Below, in pieces: positions 10,256-21,301 of a stretch of 64,000 nucleotides of DNA. Position 1 is the stretch's first letter. Each line of letters starts with the position of its first letter. The translations under genes and the position numbers were made by a program. The notes below the pieces were generated by a model that was not told where the DNA came from, did not search any database, and saw nothing but the letters and a program-made list of their open reading frames with translations. The stretch is from Excoecaria cochinchinensis (Eukaryota; Streptophyta; Magnoliopsida; Malpighiales; Euphorbiaceae), in assembly GCA_947683425.1 (NCBI GenBank), contig CANTUQ010000119.1, positions 7,093,001 through 7,157,000 of the forward strand. The letters run 5' to 3'.

Positions 10256-11386
10256 ATGGTGAGAACAAAGAATCCCTCTGTTTCCCGCATTGAACAAGAA
10301 GAGCAGGAGGTTGAAGAGGTGAATATTGCTGCTCATTATGGTGCATTATTTCCCATTTTTTCCGTAGATGAAGGCAGTAGGTATTTAACTCTTTGTGATA
10401 GGCATTTGATGCAATGTAAGTATTTTCCTGACTCATTACTTAATCAAATTGGCATGCTAGATGTAGTGAATGAAATGTTAAGATTTTGTGGGTTATTTAA
10501 ATTTGCTTCTATGCATGAAGATGTTCGTCCTGATTTGGTTTTAGAATTTTACACCACCTTAAAAAAGAATGATGATAATGAGAATTGGTTAGATTTTAGG
10601 ATGGCTGGTAAACCTTATACTTTAACCTATTTTATGATGAATAAGATGTTTAGATTTTCTCAAACTGGTTTAACTGAGCCACCTAAATCTTTTAAGCCAC
10701 ATAGATTTTGGACATTTTTAACTGACTTGCAAACACGTTATAGGGCTAGGGATGCTAAATCTATGTTTATTAAATATTTGAGATATTAGATTTTGCATAG
10801 AGTTTTAGCTTCTCTAATTTTTAATAGGTCTGAATTTAACAGAGTTTCATATAATGAGTTGTTTTTGATGTGGTGTGTACATAAACGCAAGGATGTATGT
10901 TGGCCTTTTTGGATAGTAAGTCAATTGTTGCAATGTGTACATAAGCATGATTCATCTTTAGCACATGGGCATGTTATTTCTAGTATTGCAAACAATTTAA
11001 ATGTGGATCTTGATGCCTATTATCGCATTTTTCCTTGCCATTATTTTAATAAGAATATGTTAGTTCGTGGAGAGGTTGTTGGTAATAATTTTCAGGAAAT
11101 TTCGGCACGTGCTCGATCATGTTGGAGGGATATTGTTGGAACTTCTGAGCCACAAGTAGAGGCACAAGAAGAAGAAAGTGAGGATGAAGTGATGCCCGAT
11201 ATTGATGCTGCTGTGGGTACTGCTCCTGATATTGGCTCATCCAGCCATAACATTCCCATGATGTTCTCTAATATGCAAGAGCAACTTTCTGCCATTGAGC
11301 GACGTCAGAGGAGGCTGGAGTACAAGTTTGATAATTTCCTGACCCAAGCTGGTTTTGTGGTTCCATCGCCTCCACCTTCGCCATGA
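10256..11386 (+). pseudogene. Athila-specific downstream ORF (ATHILA ORF-1 family), one in-frame stop
   Basis: One frame from the ATG at 10256 to the stop at 11386, interrupted only by TAG at 10787-10789 (after KYLRY). It resembles the protein that Athila elements encode between pol and the 3' LTR, sometimes called env-like; its function is not established. Seen: an acidic N-terminus (EQEEQEVEEV), a central globular part with NWLDFRMAGKPYTLTYF and YNELFLMWCVHKRKDVCWPF, an acidic linker (EEESEDEVMPDIDAA) and a C-terminal helix (IERRQRRLEYKFDNFL). I see no clear membrane-fusion peptide or transmembrane segment. The codon after RY is probably a mutated Trp (TGG to TAG), since the frame is otherwise clean over 376 codons. 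Family assignment is by recalled similarity, not a search. Confidence 0.82.
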
Positions 11387-12459
11387 TAGGGGAGTTTTCT
11401 TTTTATTCATTTTATTTGTTTCTTTTACTTGTTTTTGTGTGTCATTCCTACACATTGAGGACAATGTTGGTTCTAAGTGTGGGGGAGTGAGTTCGTTTTG
11501 TTTGATTATTGTTTTATATGTTTATGTTTATGTTATTTGCATTGGTTGTTGTGTGTTTTTATATGTCAATTAGGCTTTTAAGTAAGCTTTATTATAAAGT
11601 ATTGTTTATTTGGTATATTATATAGATTGTTAAGTCCATTATCTTTTATGCTCATTTTTATCAGTTTTTCAAAATTTTTGGGATGTGTTTTAAGTTTTTT
11701 AAGTTATTTGGTTTTACTTATTTCAACATTATAGATTATTTAGTCTCTTTACCTACCATGTTTTTAAAGTTAGAATTTGCTCATTTTGTTTAAAATTTTA
11801 AGTTTCTAGTTACCTATGGAAACTATAGCCATAATACTTGCCCTTATTTCTTTTCAATAATGGATGAGGACTCAAAAAGAAAAGAAAAATAAAGATAAGT
11901 GGGATGGAGCATAAAATGCACCCACCAAATATATAAAAAAAAAAAGAAAATAGCAAGATGTACATTCAAAATTTCAAAAATATGGGATGGAGCGTAAAAC
12001 GCACCCATATTACCTTCTCTTGCTATACATGGGAATCAATAAAAAGTTATACCCATGTTAAAGAAAAAAAATATATATATAAAAAAAAAGAAAAAAAGTT
12101 TAAAAATGCCATGAGATTTGATTAAGGGTAAGTGAGCTCAAATTGTCCTAAAAAGTGGCTAGCAATCTTAGATTTTTAACTTTTATGATCAATTTTCTCT
12201 CTTTGATTTATGTTTAGTTTTTGAGACTTTATATTCTTTATGTTGGAAGTAGTAAAGTTAGGAAACTTGATGAATTTTCAATGCATAATTTGAATTTTGA
12301 TTTACTGATACGTGTGAGTGTTTGAGATAGTTGAGCTTTACAATTTTAGTATACATAAGCTAAATGAACAGTATTTTGTAATGATGATTACTGGCTATTG
12401 AATTTGCTTATTTCTTTTCTCTTGCTTGAGGACAAGCAAGGGTTTAGTGTGGGGGAATT
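11387..12459 (+). other. 3' untranslated region of the Athila-type element, with two polypurine-like tracts
   Basis: Non-coding. GAGGACAATGTTGG followed by AAGTGTGGGGGAGTG (about 11457-11490) resembles the second copy, GAGGACAAGCAAGG followed by TAGTGTGGGGGAATT (12428-12459), which directly abuts the 3' LTR and is the plus-strand primer. Between them lies a small duplication: GGGATGGAGC(A/G)TAAAA(T/C)GCACCCA at about 11902 and 11981. Confidence 0.75.
12447..12459 (+). promoter_or_regulatory. Polypurine tract of the Athila-type element
   Basis: AGTGTGGGGGAAT immediately precedes the 3' LTR start TGATAGG, the position and composition expected of the plus-strand primer. Confidence 0.85.
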
Positions 12460-13984
12460 TGATAGGAGCTAAATTGAAGTATAATTTAGTATTTATTTTG
12501 TGTGAGTTTATGTAATTAATCATGTAATTGTTTGTAAAATTTAATGTGATGTGTTAGATTATGTTTATTTGTATCAGTTGAGTTTTTATGTTGATTATCT
12601 GTGTTTCTAGGCGAAGAAATGAAGAGAAGAGTAAATAGAACGAGCAAGTCACGAGAGAGGAGCAGGTCACGCCACGCACAAGGAGTCACGTGACGTGAGC
12701 ATGGGTGACGAGACGTGACTGGAGAAGAAGAACAAAGAAGAAGGAGGAAAAGAAGAGAAGGACTGAGAGAGAGGAAGTCACGCGATGTGAGCAATGGTCA
12801 CGCGACGTGACGAGAAGCCAGGAAAGAAGAGGAGGAGGCGAGACGTGAGTGCCAGTCACGCCACACACGCGAAGAGTCACGCCGTGATGGGAGGTAACGT
12901 CCCGTGACTGGCCAGAGAGGGAAGAGAAAACCGAGAGAAAGAAGGAAAGAAGAAAATGGGTAAGCGCGTTCTGTCGCGATCGCGACACCGTTGAGAGCGC
13001 GACAGAGACGACCGTTGGGCAGTTTTGAGCCAAAAGACACATGAAAAGTCACTCTCTTTAACCAAACTTTGCAACCATTATCAAGGGACATCTCTAAGAG
13101 ACATGATCTTTAAATTATTATGTATAAATATGTAGTTTAACTGTAATTTTAGGGGGATGATTAAATTTTTTAGTTAAGTAATTTTTCTGTATTTTGCAAG
13201 ACAGAATTTTCTTAATAAAATTTCTATTTAGTTTTATGATTTGAAGAAGAAGATCAAGGAGAAGGAAAATTTATTTTCAAGAGATTGAGAAAAGGGTTGA
13301 AAGGCTTCTATCTTATTCTCTTATTTTTAATTCTTCTCCAATATTTCTATGAATATCATTTTAATGAATTTGCATATTATAATTCTTTCTAAAACTATCT
13401 ACTTTCATAGTCTTTCATTGTAGATTCTCTATTAATATCTTTTGCATGATCTTTACAAGTTAAAGTAATTCGAGAGTTTGCTTTATCTGACATTTAATAG
13501 AGATTCATTATTAAGCTATATTTTGAGAAATCGGTATATTGAAATAATTGCTATAGGTTAGTGTTTATTCTTAAAATATGTAATTAGAAACCTCTAATTC
13601 ATTAATGAAAATTGTGAGTTAGAATTTTAATTATATGTTTTAGGCATTTTAATTCATGTCGAGAGAGTGAGTTAAAAGTTTATTCTAACTTGGCTTGCAT
13701 AAAAATATGAAAGATGTTAATCTAAATGATGGAATCAAGTTCATTGTTTTTAATTCTTCATGATTTATTTTATCTTCTTTTGACTATCATTAACTAGGTA
13801 TATTTAGTTTACATGTTAGATTAGATTAAAACCAACTCTACCATTAATTAATCATTGTAAACAAGATTAAAATCAATTAGTAATAGTGTGTAAAAACGTT
13901 CCTCGTGGGATCGACATTCTTAAGTACTATTGCGGTACACCGTATACTTGCGGTATAATTAGCATCTATAGAAAACCATCAACA
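12460..13984 (+). repeat. 3' LTR of the Athila-type element (1525 bp)
   Basis: Near-identical partner of 6144-7661, ending ACCATCAACA before the target duplication AGGAT. It has the palindrome GTCACGCGACGTGAC at 12797-12811 and a perfect TGTCGCGATCGCGACA at 12972-12987, where the 5' LTR has a degenerate copy. Confidence 0.95.
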
Positions 13985-13989
13985 AGGAT

Positions 13990-14888
13990 ATAAGTAGAAT
14001 TAATGTAAAAGAAGTGACATGGTTGGTATTATGGTAAAAGTGGATGCATAGATGTAATTAATGGGAAAATTAAGGATAAAATTGGAAACCAAGGAAAAAG
14101 ATTAAGGGCAAAAATGTAATTAATGAATAAATAAGTTTAATGAAAGGATTAAAATGTAATTAGTGTATAATAAGGTGTAATGCTTAATTATGTGCCTAAT
14201 TTAATGGATTAATTGAATAAAGAAGAATAATATAGTTAACAGAATATAATAGTATAGTTAATTGAATAATTACCTAGTAGTGGAAATTTATGGATTTGTA
14301 ACCACCACTGCGCATTATTAATACTCAGCACATAGTTTATTTTGATTGCATATAGGTACACCATAGGTTGGAGCGAGCATACCCCAATCTTGTTGGAGCA
14401 AGCGATGCAGAAGAAATTTAGTTTTATTTTGTATGTTTTAGTATTATGTATTGGCATGTATATAAAGTTTGGGATTGGATTATGTGATGTTTTATATGTA
14501 TTTACGTATGTGGATGTTATGAATTTATGGATGGATATTCGAGACTGTAAATGGTATGGATTGATTATTATTATTGTTGTGCCCTTGCCGGTGCTGTGGA
14601 TTTTGAAATTTGCAGGTTTGGGTATAAGAATTACAAGCCGTTATACTACCAAAATTTTTATCAAATGAATAGCAACCTTAGACAGTTATAGGTCATTCGG
14701 CAAATAAGTAATTAGTTAAAATTGTTAAGTGGAATAAGTTAGTAAATGATTAAGTGTGATTAATAATAAGTGTAGAAAAAAAATTTAGCCTCAAAGTGCT
14801 TTAAGTTTAGGTCGACCATAGAACGATCATCGTAATCGCACAGTATTTCTAGGTCGATAGTGTACCTATAGGGTATAAGGGTGTTACA
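13990..14888 (+). other. Unassigned AT-rich sequence ending like an LTR
   Basis: This continues the sequence interrupted by the Athila-type element (21 bases of it lie at 6123-6143). It ends GGGTATAAGGGTGTTACA at 14888, the 3' terminus of chromovirus LTRs, but no primer binding site follows and no start was found. It may be a decayed solo LTR. The ORF of 108 codons inside has no recognisable features. Confidence 0.35.
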
Positions 14889-14929
14889 GCCGTGGTCATG
14901 ACAGAAAACAATATAGGTCAATAGTTGAT

Positions 14930-15360
14930 TAAATTAAACAAAATGATAAATGAATAAATAATTGAATCAAATAAATAGAGAAAATAATTGAACTAACAGC
15001 ATAGAAATAGAATAAATAAAAAAAATTAACAAATATAAAACGCAAATGTAATAATTATAATAATAATAACAATAACAATAATAATAACCAACAATAATAA
15101 TAATAAATAACAACAATAATAACAACACCAACAACAAAAATAATACTAATAATAATAATAATAACAACAACAAATAATAATAATAAAAATAATATTCATA
15201 ACACAATAGTAATAATAAAAATAATATTCTCACCACAATAATAATAATAATAATGATAATAATAATAATAATAATAATAATAAAATAATAATAATAATAA
15301 AATAATGATTAAAATAATAATATTAATAAATAAAAAGAATAAAAATAAAAATAATTAAAT
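14930..15360 (+). repeat. Low-complexity AAT/AAC-rich tract
   Basis: About 430 bases of imperfect trinucleotide runs, mostly AAT with AAC, with a regular (AAT)n block near 15239-15300. The long Tyr/Leu-rich reading frame on the minus strand comes from the repeat and is not a gene. Confidence 0.85.
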
Positions 15361-16514
15361 TACCTACTGCCTCACCGAAAGCTCGCCGGTGGTAGACACC
15401 GACTTGACCGAAAAATAGATCGAAGTGCCAAGAGTCCGTCGCCGATGGCTATGGGCTGAGAAGACCCGCTATTTGGCGAAAATTGCTGTCAACAGGTTTG
15501 GTTCCTCCTCCTCCGATCTCCCGACTACTTATGAGTGGGGAAGATCAGCATCCATCGGGAGATTCATCTCGTCACTGAGAATCCGCTGCCACCTCATGTG
15601 TCATTGTCGGCTGCCAGAAGGGGCCAAAAATGATTCTGGACACTAGCGCCACCCTCGTGGCTGATATGCTCTTCGGCGGCCACTGGGGGTGATCGGTGGC
15701 AAAAGTAGTGCCTTGTCTCCTGGGCCCTTCCACCGCCCTGCGTGGCATTCTCTGCCGCCGGAGGTGGTCGGTGCCACTTCTTTGTTCTTCTCCCTCTTTT
15801 TCTTTCTCGTTATTGCGTCGTTAGCTATCCCCATTTCCCTTGTTTTCTTCTTTTTTTCCTCATATTTTGGTCCGAAAACCATATTCTCTCCTTCAGAATG
15901 CTAATCCTTTGCTCCTTTGGTTTTCTATTTTTCTATTCTCTCAAAATGCCAACCTTTAGGTCTGCCATCCTTCTTTAGTTCTTCTCTCTTTCTTTTTTAT
16001 ATATCTGGTTCTCCATTTTCCCTTCCTTGATTTCCTCCTCAAATCCCAATTCCCCTCTTAAAAATCCTGTCTTTCTTTTCATTTTAATTTTTTATCCTAC
16101 AATATTAATTAAATAATTTGATCTATTTTTTTGCGACCTCAGGACCCGATGACTATAGATATGTTATAAAATGATCAATTTGGGTAAGGCTGAATTTGTT
16201 AGGGTTTAATTTGATGCCTATTGTCAATCTATTAAATTGCGATTATGACTCCTTTTTATGCCTTTCATTTATTTTCCCGATTTGTTTCTGTTGCTGCCAA
16301 AGGAGTATTATCAAGTTTTACTGTGTCAGTTAGGAAATGGATTAGCTTAGCTTAATTCCAATTTGGGTACATTATTGCTATAACGCCACACACTAATTTA
16401 ATCATTTTGTGCCAAATTATTCTTTTTAAATGATATCATACAAGTGCTTTGCTCATTTAATTCAACTATTTTAATGTTTTATTTAATTTTTTTATTAGCA
16501 TTTTTTTTAAAATC
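15361..16514. other. No recognisable gene
   Basis: A short GC-richer stretch (15361-15790), then pyrimidine-rich and AT-rich sequence. ORFs of 71-79 codons occur on both strands but overlap one another and show no domain. It may be remnant LTR or 5' region of a lost element. Confidence 0.4.
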
Positions 16515-16758
16515 ACAGATGGAAAACTGACGAAAAATTCCTTCAGTAAGAATAAAAAAATAAACAAATGAAAAATTTGCCGATAAAATAGTGAATTCTG
16601 TCGGGAAATTTTCAGATGGAATATAAATTCTGTCGGGAAATTTGCCTACGGCCTAGATACCGACAGAATTTTCGTTGACCAATTTCCATCGGTAATCATG
16701 ATTAGCTACGGAATTCTGTCGGGAATTTCCATCACTAATCCCTGTTTTTCTTATAGTG
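16515..16758 (-). mobile_element. Terminal part of a CACTA (En/Spm-type) DNA transposon
   Basis: The minus strand at 16758 begins CACTATAAGAAAAACAGG, the canonical CACTA terminal inverted repeat, followed by subterminal repeats of the type ATTCTGTCGGGAA (three direct copies and one inverted copy, CCGACAGAATTTT) within 200 bases, as is usual for this superfamily. The opposite terminus was not found nearby, so only one end or a truncated copy is visible. It abuts the hAT relic. Confidence 0.65.
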
Positions 16759-16764
16759 CTATAA

Positions 16765-18297
16765 TATTCACAATATTAGCCAATTCATCACCCACCTTAG
16801 GCCCATACATATTTCAAAGCGTAGCCCGAACATACTTAAATTTTTATCGAGGATCAAGCACTCATGTAATATAAATCAAATGATATATCTTTCTTGGATC
16901 TCACCAATACTTATCATACTTTTCTTTCATTTTTGTGGCCATTGAAGCTAATTCCTTATCTTTATTATTTTTCCAGACATCCAACAAACAATGAATCTTA
17001 TAAATTTCATGAAGAAATGTATTGCATGTCATGCACAATGAACTAGAGATTCTATTTCTCATCTCATAAAAATGACTCAAAAAAGTCATCATTCTCTTAG
17101 CATTTTCCCAATCACTAGCATTCAGGATTCTAACCTTATCCCCCTTCTTTTTAAGATCAATTCAAAAAAAAAAAATCTAGATCCTCTTAGGATGACTCAA
17201 ATTTTGAGCTGCTTCCTACATTAAGTAGGTTGACTTCCACCTAGTAGGAACATCTAGAGAAAGCAATTGTCTACTTTGATTTTTTTCAACCACACAATAA
17301 TCTTTAAATTTTTTTCATCCTAGTTGTGGAACCCCTAACATAATGAAATGCTTCTCTAACCCTTTGCATTGACTTTCCTATTTCCTTTAACCACCCATCA
17401 AATTAACCACATAAGCAACACATCTCATATGAATATACATGCATTTCAAAACACTATAGCCCCACTTGTCTAAATTTTCCCTTAAATAATTCATAGCAAC
17501 CTTACTCACATCTGCATTGTCCACAGTAGTGGTAAAAAACCTTTCAAGTTCCCACTCTTTCAAACATTTCTCAAGCTCAATACCAATTTCCTTACCCCTA
17601 TGACTTTCAATTGGCAAAAAATTCAAAATTCTTTTATGCAATTTCCAATCATCATATATAAAATGAGTTATCAAACTCATGCAATAATGTTTTTGTATGG
17701 AGGTCTAGGTGTCTATAGTTAGCCATACCATCTATTTTTTATTATGAAAATATTTTTTAAATTTAATTTTTTCATCAAGATACAACTGAAAACAATCATG
17801 AGGTATTGTCCACCCAGAGGGCATCATAAACTTACGTTCAACAACAACTATAGCATCCTTAAACCTTTAGTCTCAACAAACTTATAAGGTAGCTCATTAA
17901 CTATTATCATATATGCTACATCTTTTCTAATAGCTTATTGATAAACTTTTTAGTTTTTAAGTGAACTTACATCATCATTAAACCAAAACGTACGTTCAAT
18001 TTGCTTACTATCACCTGAAGGATGCTTCTTAGAACCATGCATGTGATTCCTAAGTGTAGTAGTGCCATTTTTTCTAGGGTCATAATGAAATTCTCAAGAA
18101 GAATAATTACACTAGCTTTTAATATCCCTATGCTCATCGGTAAATTTGGTGAACTAGTCCCACACTTTCAATCTTGGCCTTAAAGTTTTTCTCTTCAAAC
18201 CTTTGGCTAATGCTTCTGTGTTTGCACTTGATTGTACCTATGGACTACTATCAACCGCAACATTTTGTGTCAATGGAGTTTCTCTTTCACAAGACAT
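16765..18297 (-). pseudogene. Decayed hAT transposase (BED zinc finger, RICESLEEPER-like)
   Basis: From the ATG at 18297 (MSCERETPLTQNV) the minus strand encodes a BED-finger region (KVWD-stop-FTKF, CNYSS where CNYCS is usual, GTTTLRNHMHGSKK), then the segment KDVAYMIIVNELPYKFVE, then the RNase-H-like catalytic core with MSLITHFIYDDWKLHKRIL and FFTTTVDNADVSK (frame open 17680-17387), and the later block MATKMKEKYDKYW followed by VLDPR (17092 to about 16830). These are hallmarks of plant hAT transposases that cut and paste DNA. At least six stops and one or more frameshifts (for example near 17840) disable it, and one BED cysteine is lost. The C-terminal hAT dimerisation domain is absent; the coding similarity stops close to the CACTA end at 16758. 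No hAT terminal repeats were identified. Confidence 0.85.
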
Positions 18298-18755
18298 TTA
18301 ACAAATAAAAAAATTATTAGACATATGCAGTTTCTTCTATGGTTTTCCAAATATATGATATTGAAGTCTCTAAATTGAATAAATTATAAATATTTTTGTG
18401 ATGTAAAACAATTTATTAATAGTAAGTTTGGCCATTGTCAATGCACATTAACCAACTTTAGATAATTAATCAATTTTGATTGGTGAAAAAAAATAATAAA
18501 AAATTAATGTGTGTGTGTGTGTATATAATTTTTTTATTCTAACAATAAAGCATATGGGCTACATACATTAGGCTTAATATACCAAACAAACACTGTAAAA
18601 ATGGAGCTAGAGAATTAACCTTAAATAATTAGATAAAAATGGAGCTATTAGCTTCACAAAAACTAGTTTATAATGACAAAATTATTCTAAGAAAAAAATA
18701 ATAGTATTATTTTTATCATTGAACTAAAAATTTAACAATCTAGTGACTTACTAAT
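18298..18755. other. AT-rich flank left of Tek-2
   Basis: No gene seen. It holds a short (GT)n run near 18509-18522. It ends with the target duplication GGCAT (18756-18760) of Tek-2, repeated at 28321-28325. Confidence 0.6.
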
Positions 18756-19677
18756 GGCATTGTCACACCCCGTTTGCCCCCTAGAAGAATGAGCCTGTCT
18801 GTCTGTCTGTATGTATAAGCATTCGCACGTGTTTCGCATAGCATAAGGGTATTTTAGTAAAAATGCATGTTTTTGGGTTTATTATTATGTGGGTGCATAT
18901 ATGGCATTAGTAATGTGAGTTAATTGGGAATTGCTTGTGTAAAGTAGAGCATACCATTGTAGGGTGTTTTTAGTTGAGTTTGCATTAGATGTGTGTGATG
19001 TGTGGGGTTAGGGTGTGAGTGAGTAAGTTCCACCACCAAGAGAATGACATGTGTATTAGGTTAGGGAAAATGAATAAAGAAAAGAAGTAAGAAAGAAGAG
19101 AAAATCAGATTCACATTCTTTCTCTTCAACCTTCATCTTCTTCCTCCTTTTCCCTTTCCTAAATACTGCTAACTGTTAATCAAGTTGTGTTGTGGAAATT
19201 GCTCACTCTTGCTTCTAACTTGGTAAGTTACTGCATTTTCCACTTTATTCTCCATTTGCTTTTATCTTTTTCTTCTTCCTTGAGCTTAGGTTTAACTTAG
19301 GGTTTTGCATGTTGAATTTTTGTGTTTAGCTGAGGCTCCTCACGATCCCAAAGGCAAGGAGGTTGCTGGGAGCAGTGGGACTAAGTGTTAGAAGCTTATA
19401 TTCCAGGTTTGGGAACAATTGATTGTGAATTGTGTGATTTTAAGTTACTGTAAATTTTCTAGGGTTCTTGTTCTTGAGAAATTTGAATGTTATTATTCTT
19501 GAATTGATTTATTGTTTAAATGTTGAATTGAGTTGTATAAATGTTGCCTATATTGTTTGAGATGAATTCTGGAAGGTAAGATCAGGTTTTATTGGTTTTG
19601 AATCAAATTTGAATTGATTTTTGTGCTCTGGGAAAAATCTGGAAATCGATACTGTCAAAAATCCCATTCTCAAGATC

Positions 19678-20065
19678 GTGTCGCGTGACTAGCCAAGAAG
19701 GGAGACAAGTCACGAGACGTGACCTCAGGTCACGACTCGTGACCTGCCGGTCTGAGGCCAGTCACGAGTTGTGGCTGTCTGCCACAGCTCGTGACTAGCT
19801 TAACTGAGGCCAGTCACGAGACGTGACTCCCCGTCATGCCTCGTGACCAGCCTGAGAGAGAAGGCCAGTCGCACGACCAGCTGAAGAAGAAGCCAGTCAC
19901 GGGACGTGACCCTTAGTCACGTCGCGTGACCGGCGAAAGACGTTGTGTGATTTGCGAGATCACGCAACGTGATCTGCGAGGGACAAGCAAGTCACGAGGC
20001 GTGACCCTCAGTCACGTCTCGTGACCTGCCTGGTGAGGAGGCCAGTCACGCCTCGTGACCAGTCA
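19678..20065 (+). repeat. Palindrome array in Tek-2 5' LTR
   Basis: Consensus GTCACG-N3-CGTGAC with a variable centre: AGA (19709-19723), ACT (19729-19743), GGA, TCG, AGG, TCT, CCT. ATCACGCAACGTGAT at 19959-19973 has both end bases changed together. Units are often paired about 20 bases apart and separated by CAG/GCC-rich spacers. The 3' LTR copy is at 26817-27205. Confidence 0.9.
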
Positions 20066-20751
20066 ACCTCGCCCGTTTCTCCGTTCAACCCATTTTTTCG
20101 AAATTTCCTAGTTATTAACTCAGAAATGAATTTGGTATTTCTTCTGAATGGACTTTACTGCTGTGTGATGCATGTCATACTTTTAAATGCTTCGACATGC
20201 GTAATACCATGATTTTTCTGATGTTTGTACACGATATTCTGTTATTTGATTTGAGTGACGCATAGCCTGCTAGAGTAAAGTAAGTGGATAGTTAGGCATG
20301 CCTAATAGAGTCTGTTGCTGCAGCCCATAGTTCTGTTTGGACCCCGATCAGGTCCCCGTTTGGTTCCTCGCGAACCCTTTTCTGTATTGGATCTTGTTTA
20401 AGGTCCCTTGTGAAAATATCTGTGAAAGTTAAAGTATAATGGTTTAATCGATTCGTACCCATAACGTACTGTCTGTAATCGGCTCGTACCCGGAAAGTAC
20501 TGTCTGTACACTCGTTATCCACTACCTAGAGTCAGCAGGTGTACTTTGAATGTTTATTTGAACTGCTCTGATCTGATTTGGCTATAAATGGATTATTCCT
20601 GAATGAATATGATTATGAAATACTGATTGTATGACTTTATTACATGAGCATGTTTATACGGATTACGTTTTAGCCTTTGCATATTGTCCATGTGAATGTG
20701 AATTGCCTTGACGACCATTGTGAATGGCCGTCCATAAATTATGTGTTTTTT

Positions 20752-20809
20752 CCCCACTAAGCGTTTATCGCTTAGCACGGTGTTTTTACCCGTGCAGGTG
20801 CGGAAGGAG
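20752..20809 (+). promoter_or_regulatory. Conserved double stem-loop (Tek-2 5' LTR copy)
   Basis: CTAAGCG-TTTAT-CGCTTAG followed at once by GCACGG-TGTTTTTAC-CCGTGC and AGGTGCGGAAGG, about 370 bases before the LTR end. The 3' LTR copy is at 27893-27950. No TATA box or poly(A) signal could be assigned with confidence. Confidence 0.65.
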
Positions 20810-21184
20810 TTTGATTCGAGAGTCGCCGTCATCAAGCCAACACAGGAAGTTTTTAGTGTAGGGCTACTTTTGTATAGTTGATGATTCTTTTTGTATAGAA
20901 CTCTCATGTATCAGCTTCCGGTTTTGTAATTATATTTTGGACATGTAATATTATTTGTATCAGCTAGTTGATCAGATAATTATTGTAATAGTTTATTATA
21001 GTAATGCATGATCAGCTTTTACTTTCTGCATGTAAAGTTTTTAATTATTCTGTATTTTTGAATGTATGTTATGAATGGATGTATGTTTTGCTTTACTATT
21101 GCTTGGTGACACCTTGACTCATACGGCATCTCACTCCTTATCGGATGGGATCGCCTATGTATGGGAAGGGGGTGTTACAGTTTG

Positions 21185-21196
21185 TGGTATCAGAGC
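21185..21196 (+). promoter_or_regulatory. Primer binding site of Tek-2
   Basis: TGGTATCAGAGC, initiator tRNA-Met type, five bases after the 5' LTR. Confidence 0.95.
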
Positions 21197-21301
21197 CTAG
21201 GTTTAGGCGTTTCTGGGTGTTGTTGTGATTGTTCTGAGTTTCTTAGATGTGTATGTGTCTAGATCTGTGTTGGCTGATGCGGTTGTTTCTTGTTTGCTTA
21301 G

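Larger units (their letters stand above)
6144..13984 (+). mobile_element. Athila-type Ty3/gypsy element without pol (7.8 kb)
   Basis: Complete by structure: target duplication AGGAT at 6139-6143 and 13985-13989, LTRs 6144-7661 and 12460-13984, an Athila-type primer binding site, a polypurine tract and two coding regions, gag and the Athila downstream ORF. Nothing resembling protease, RT, RNase H or integrase lies between 9185 and 10256. The LTRs differ by only about 1-2% by eye, so transposition was recent although the element cannot make its own enzymes. It is best read as a non-autonomous derivative mobilised in trans by a full Athila. Confidence 0.93.
18761..21179 (+). repeat. 5' LTR of Tek-2
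   Basis: TGTCACACCC to GGGTGTTACA. A palindrome array lies at 19678-20065, the GGCATGCCTAATAGAG block near 20297, tandem GTACC motifs near 20455-20500 and the double stem-loop at 20752-20809. The first 30 bases also encode the last residues of pol when present as the 3' LTR. Confidence 0.97.

Noticed and set aside
14967..15236. ORF of 89 codons rich in Tyr and Leu
   Set aside because: Translation of the AAT/AAC low-complexity tract.
15425..15904. Overlapping ORFs in the GC-richer stretch (73-79 codons)
   Set aside because: They overlap on opposite strands and contain no recognisable domain, and no promoter or splice context supports them.
19678..20065. Palindrome arrays considered as CRISPR-like repeats
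   Set aside because: Spacers are short and repetitive, the context is a plant LTR, and there are no cas genes.
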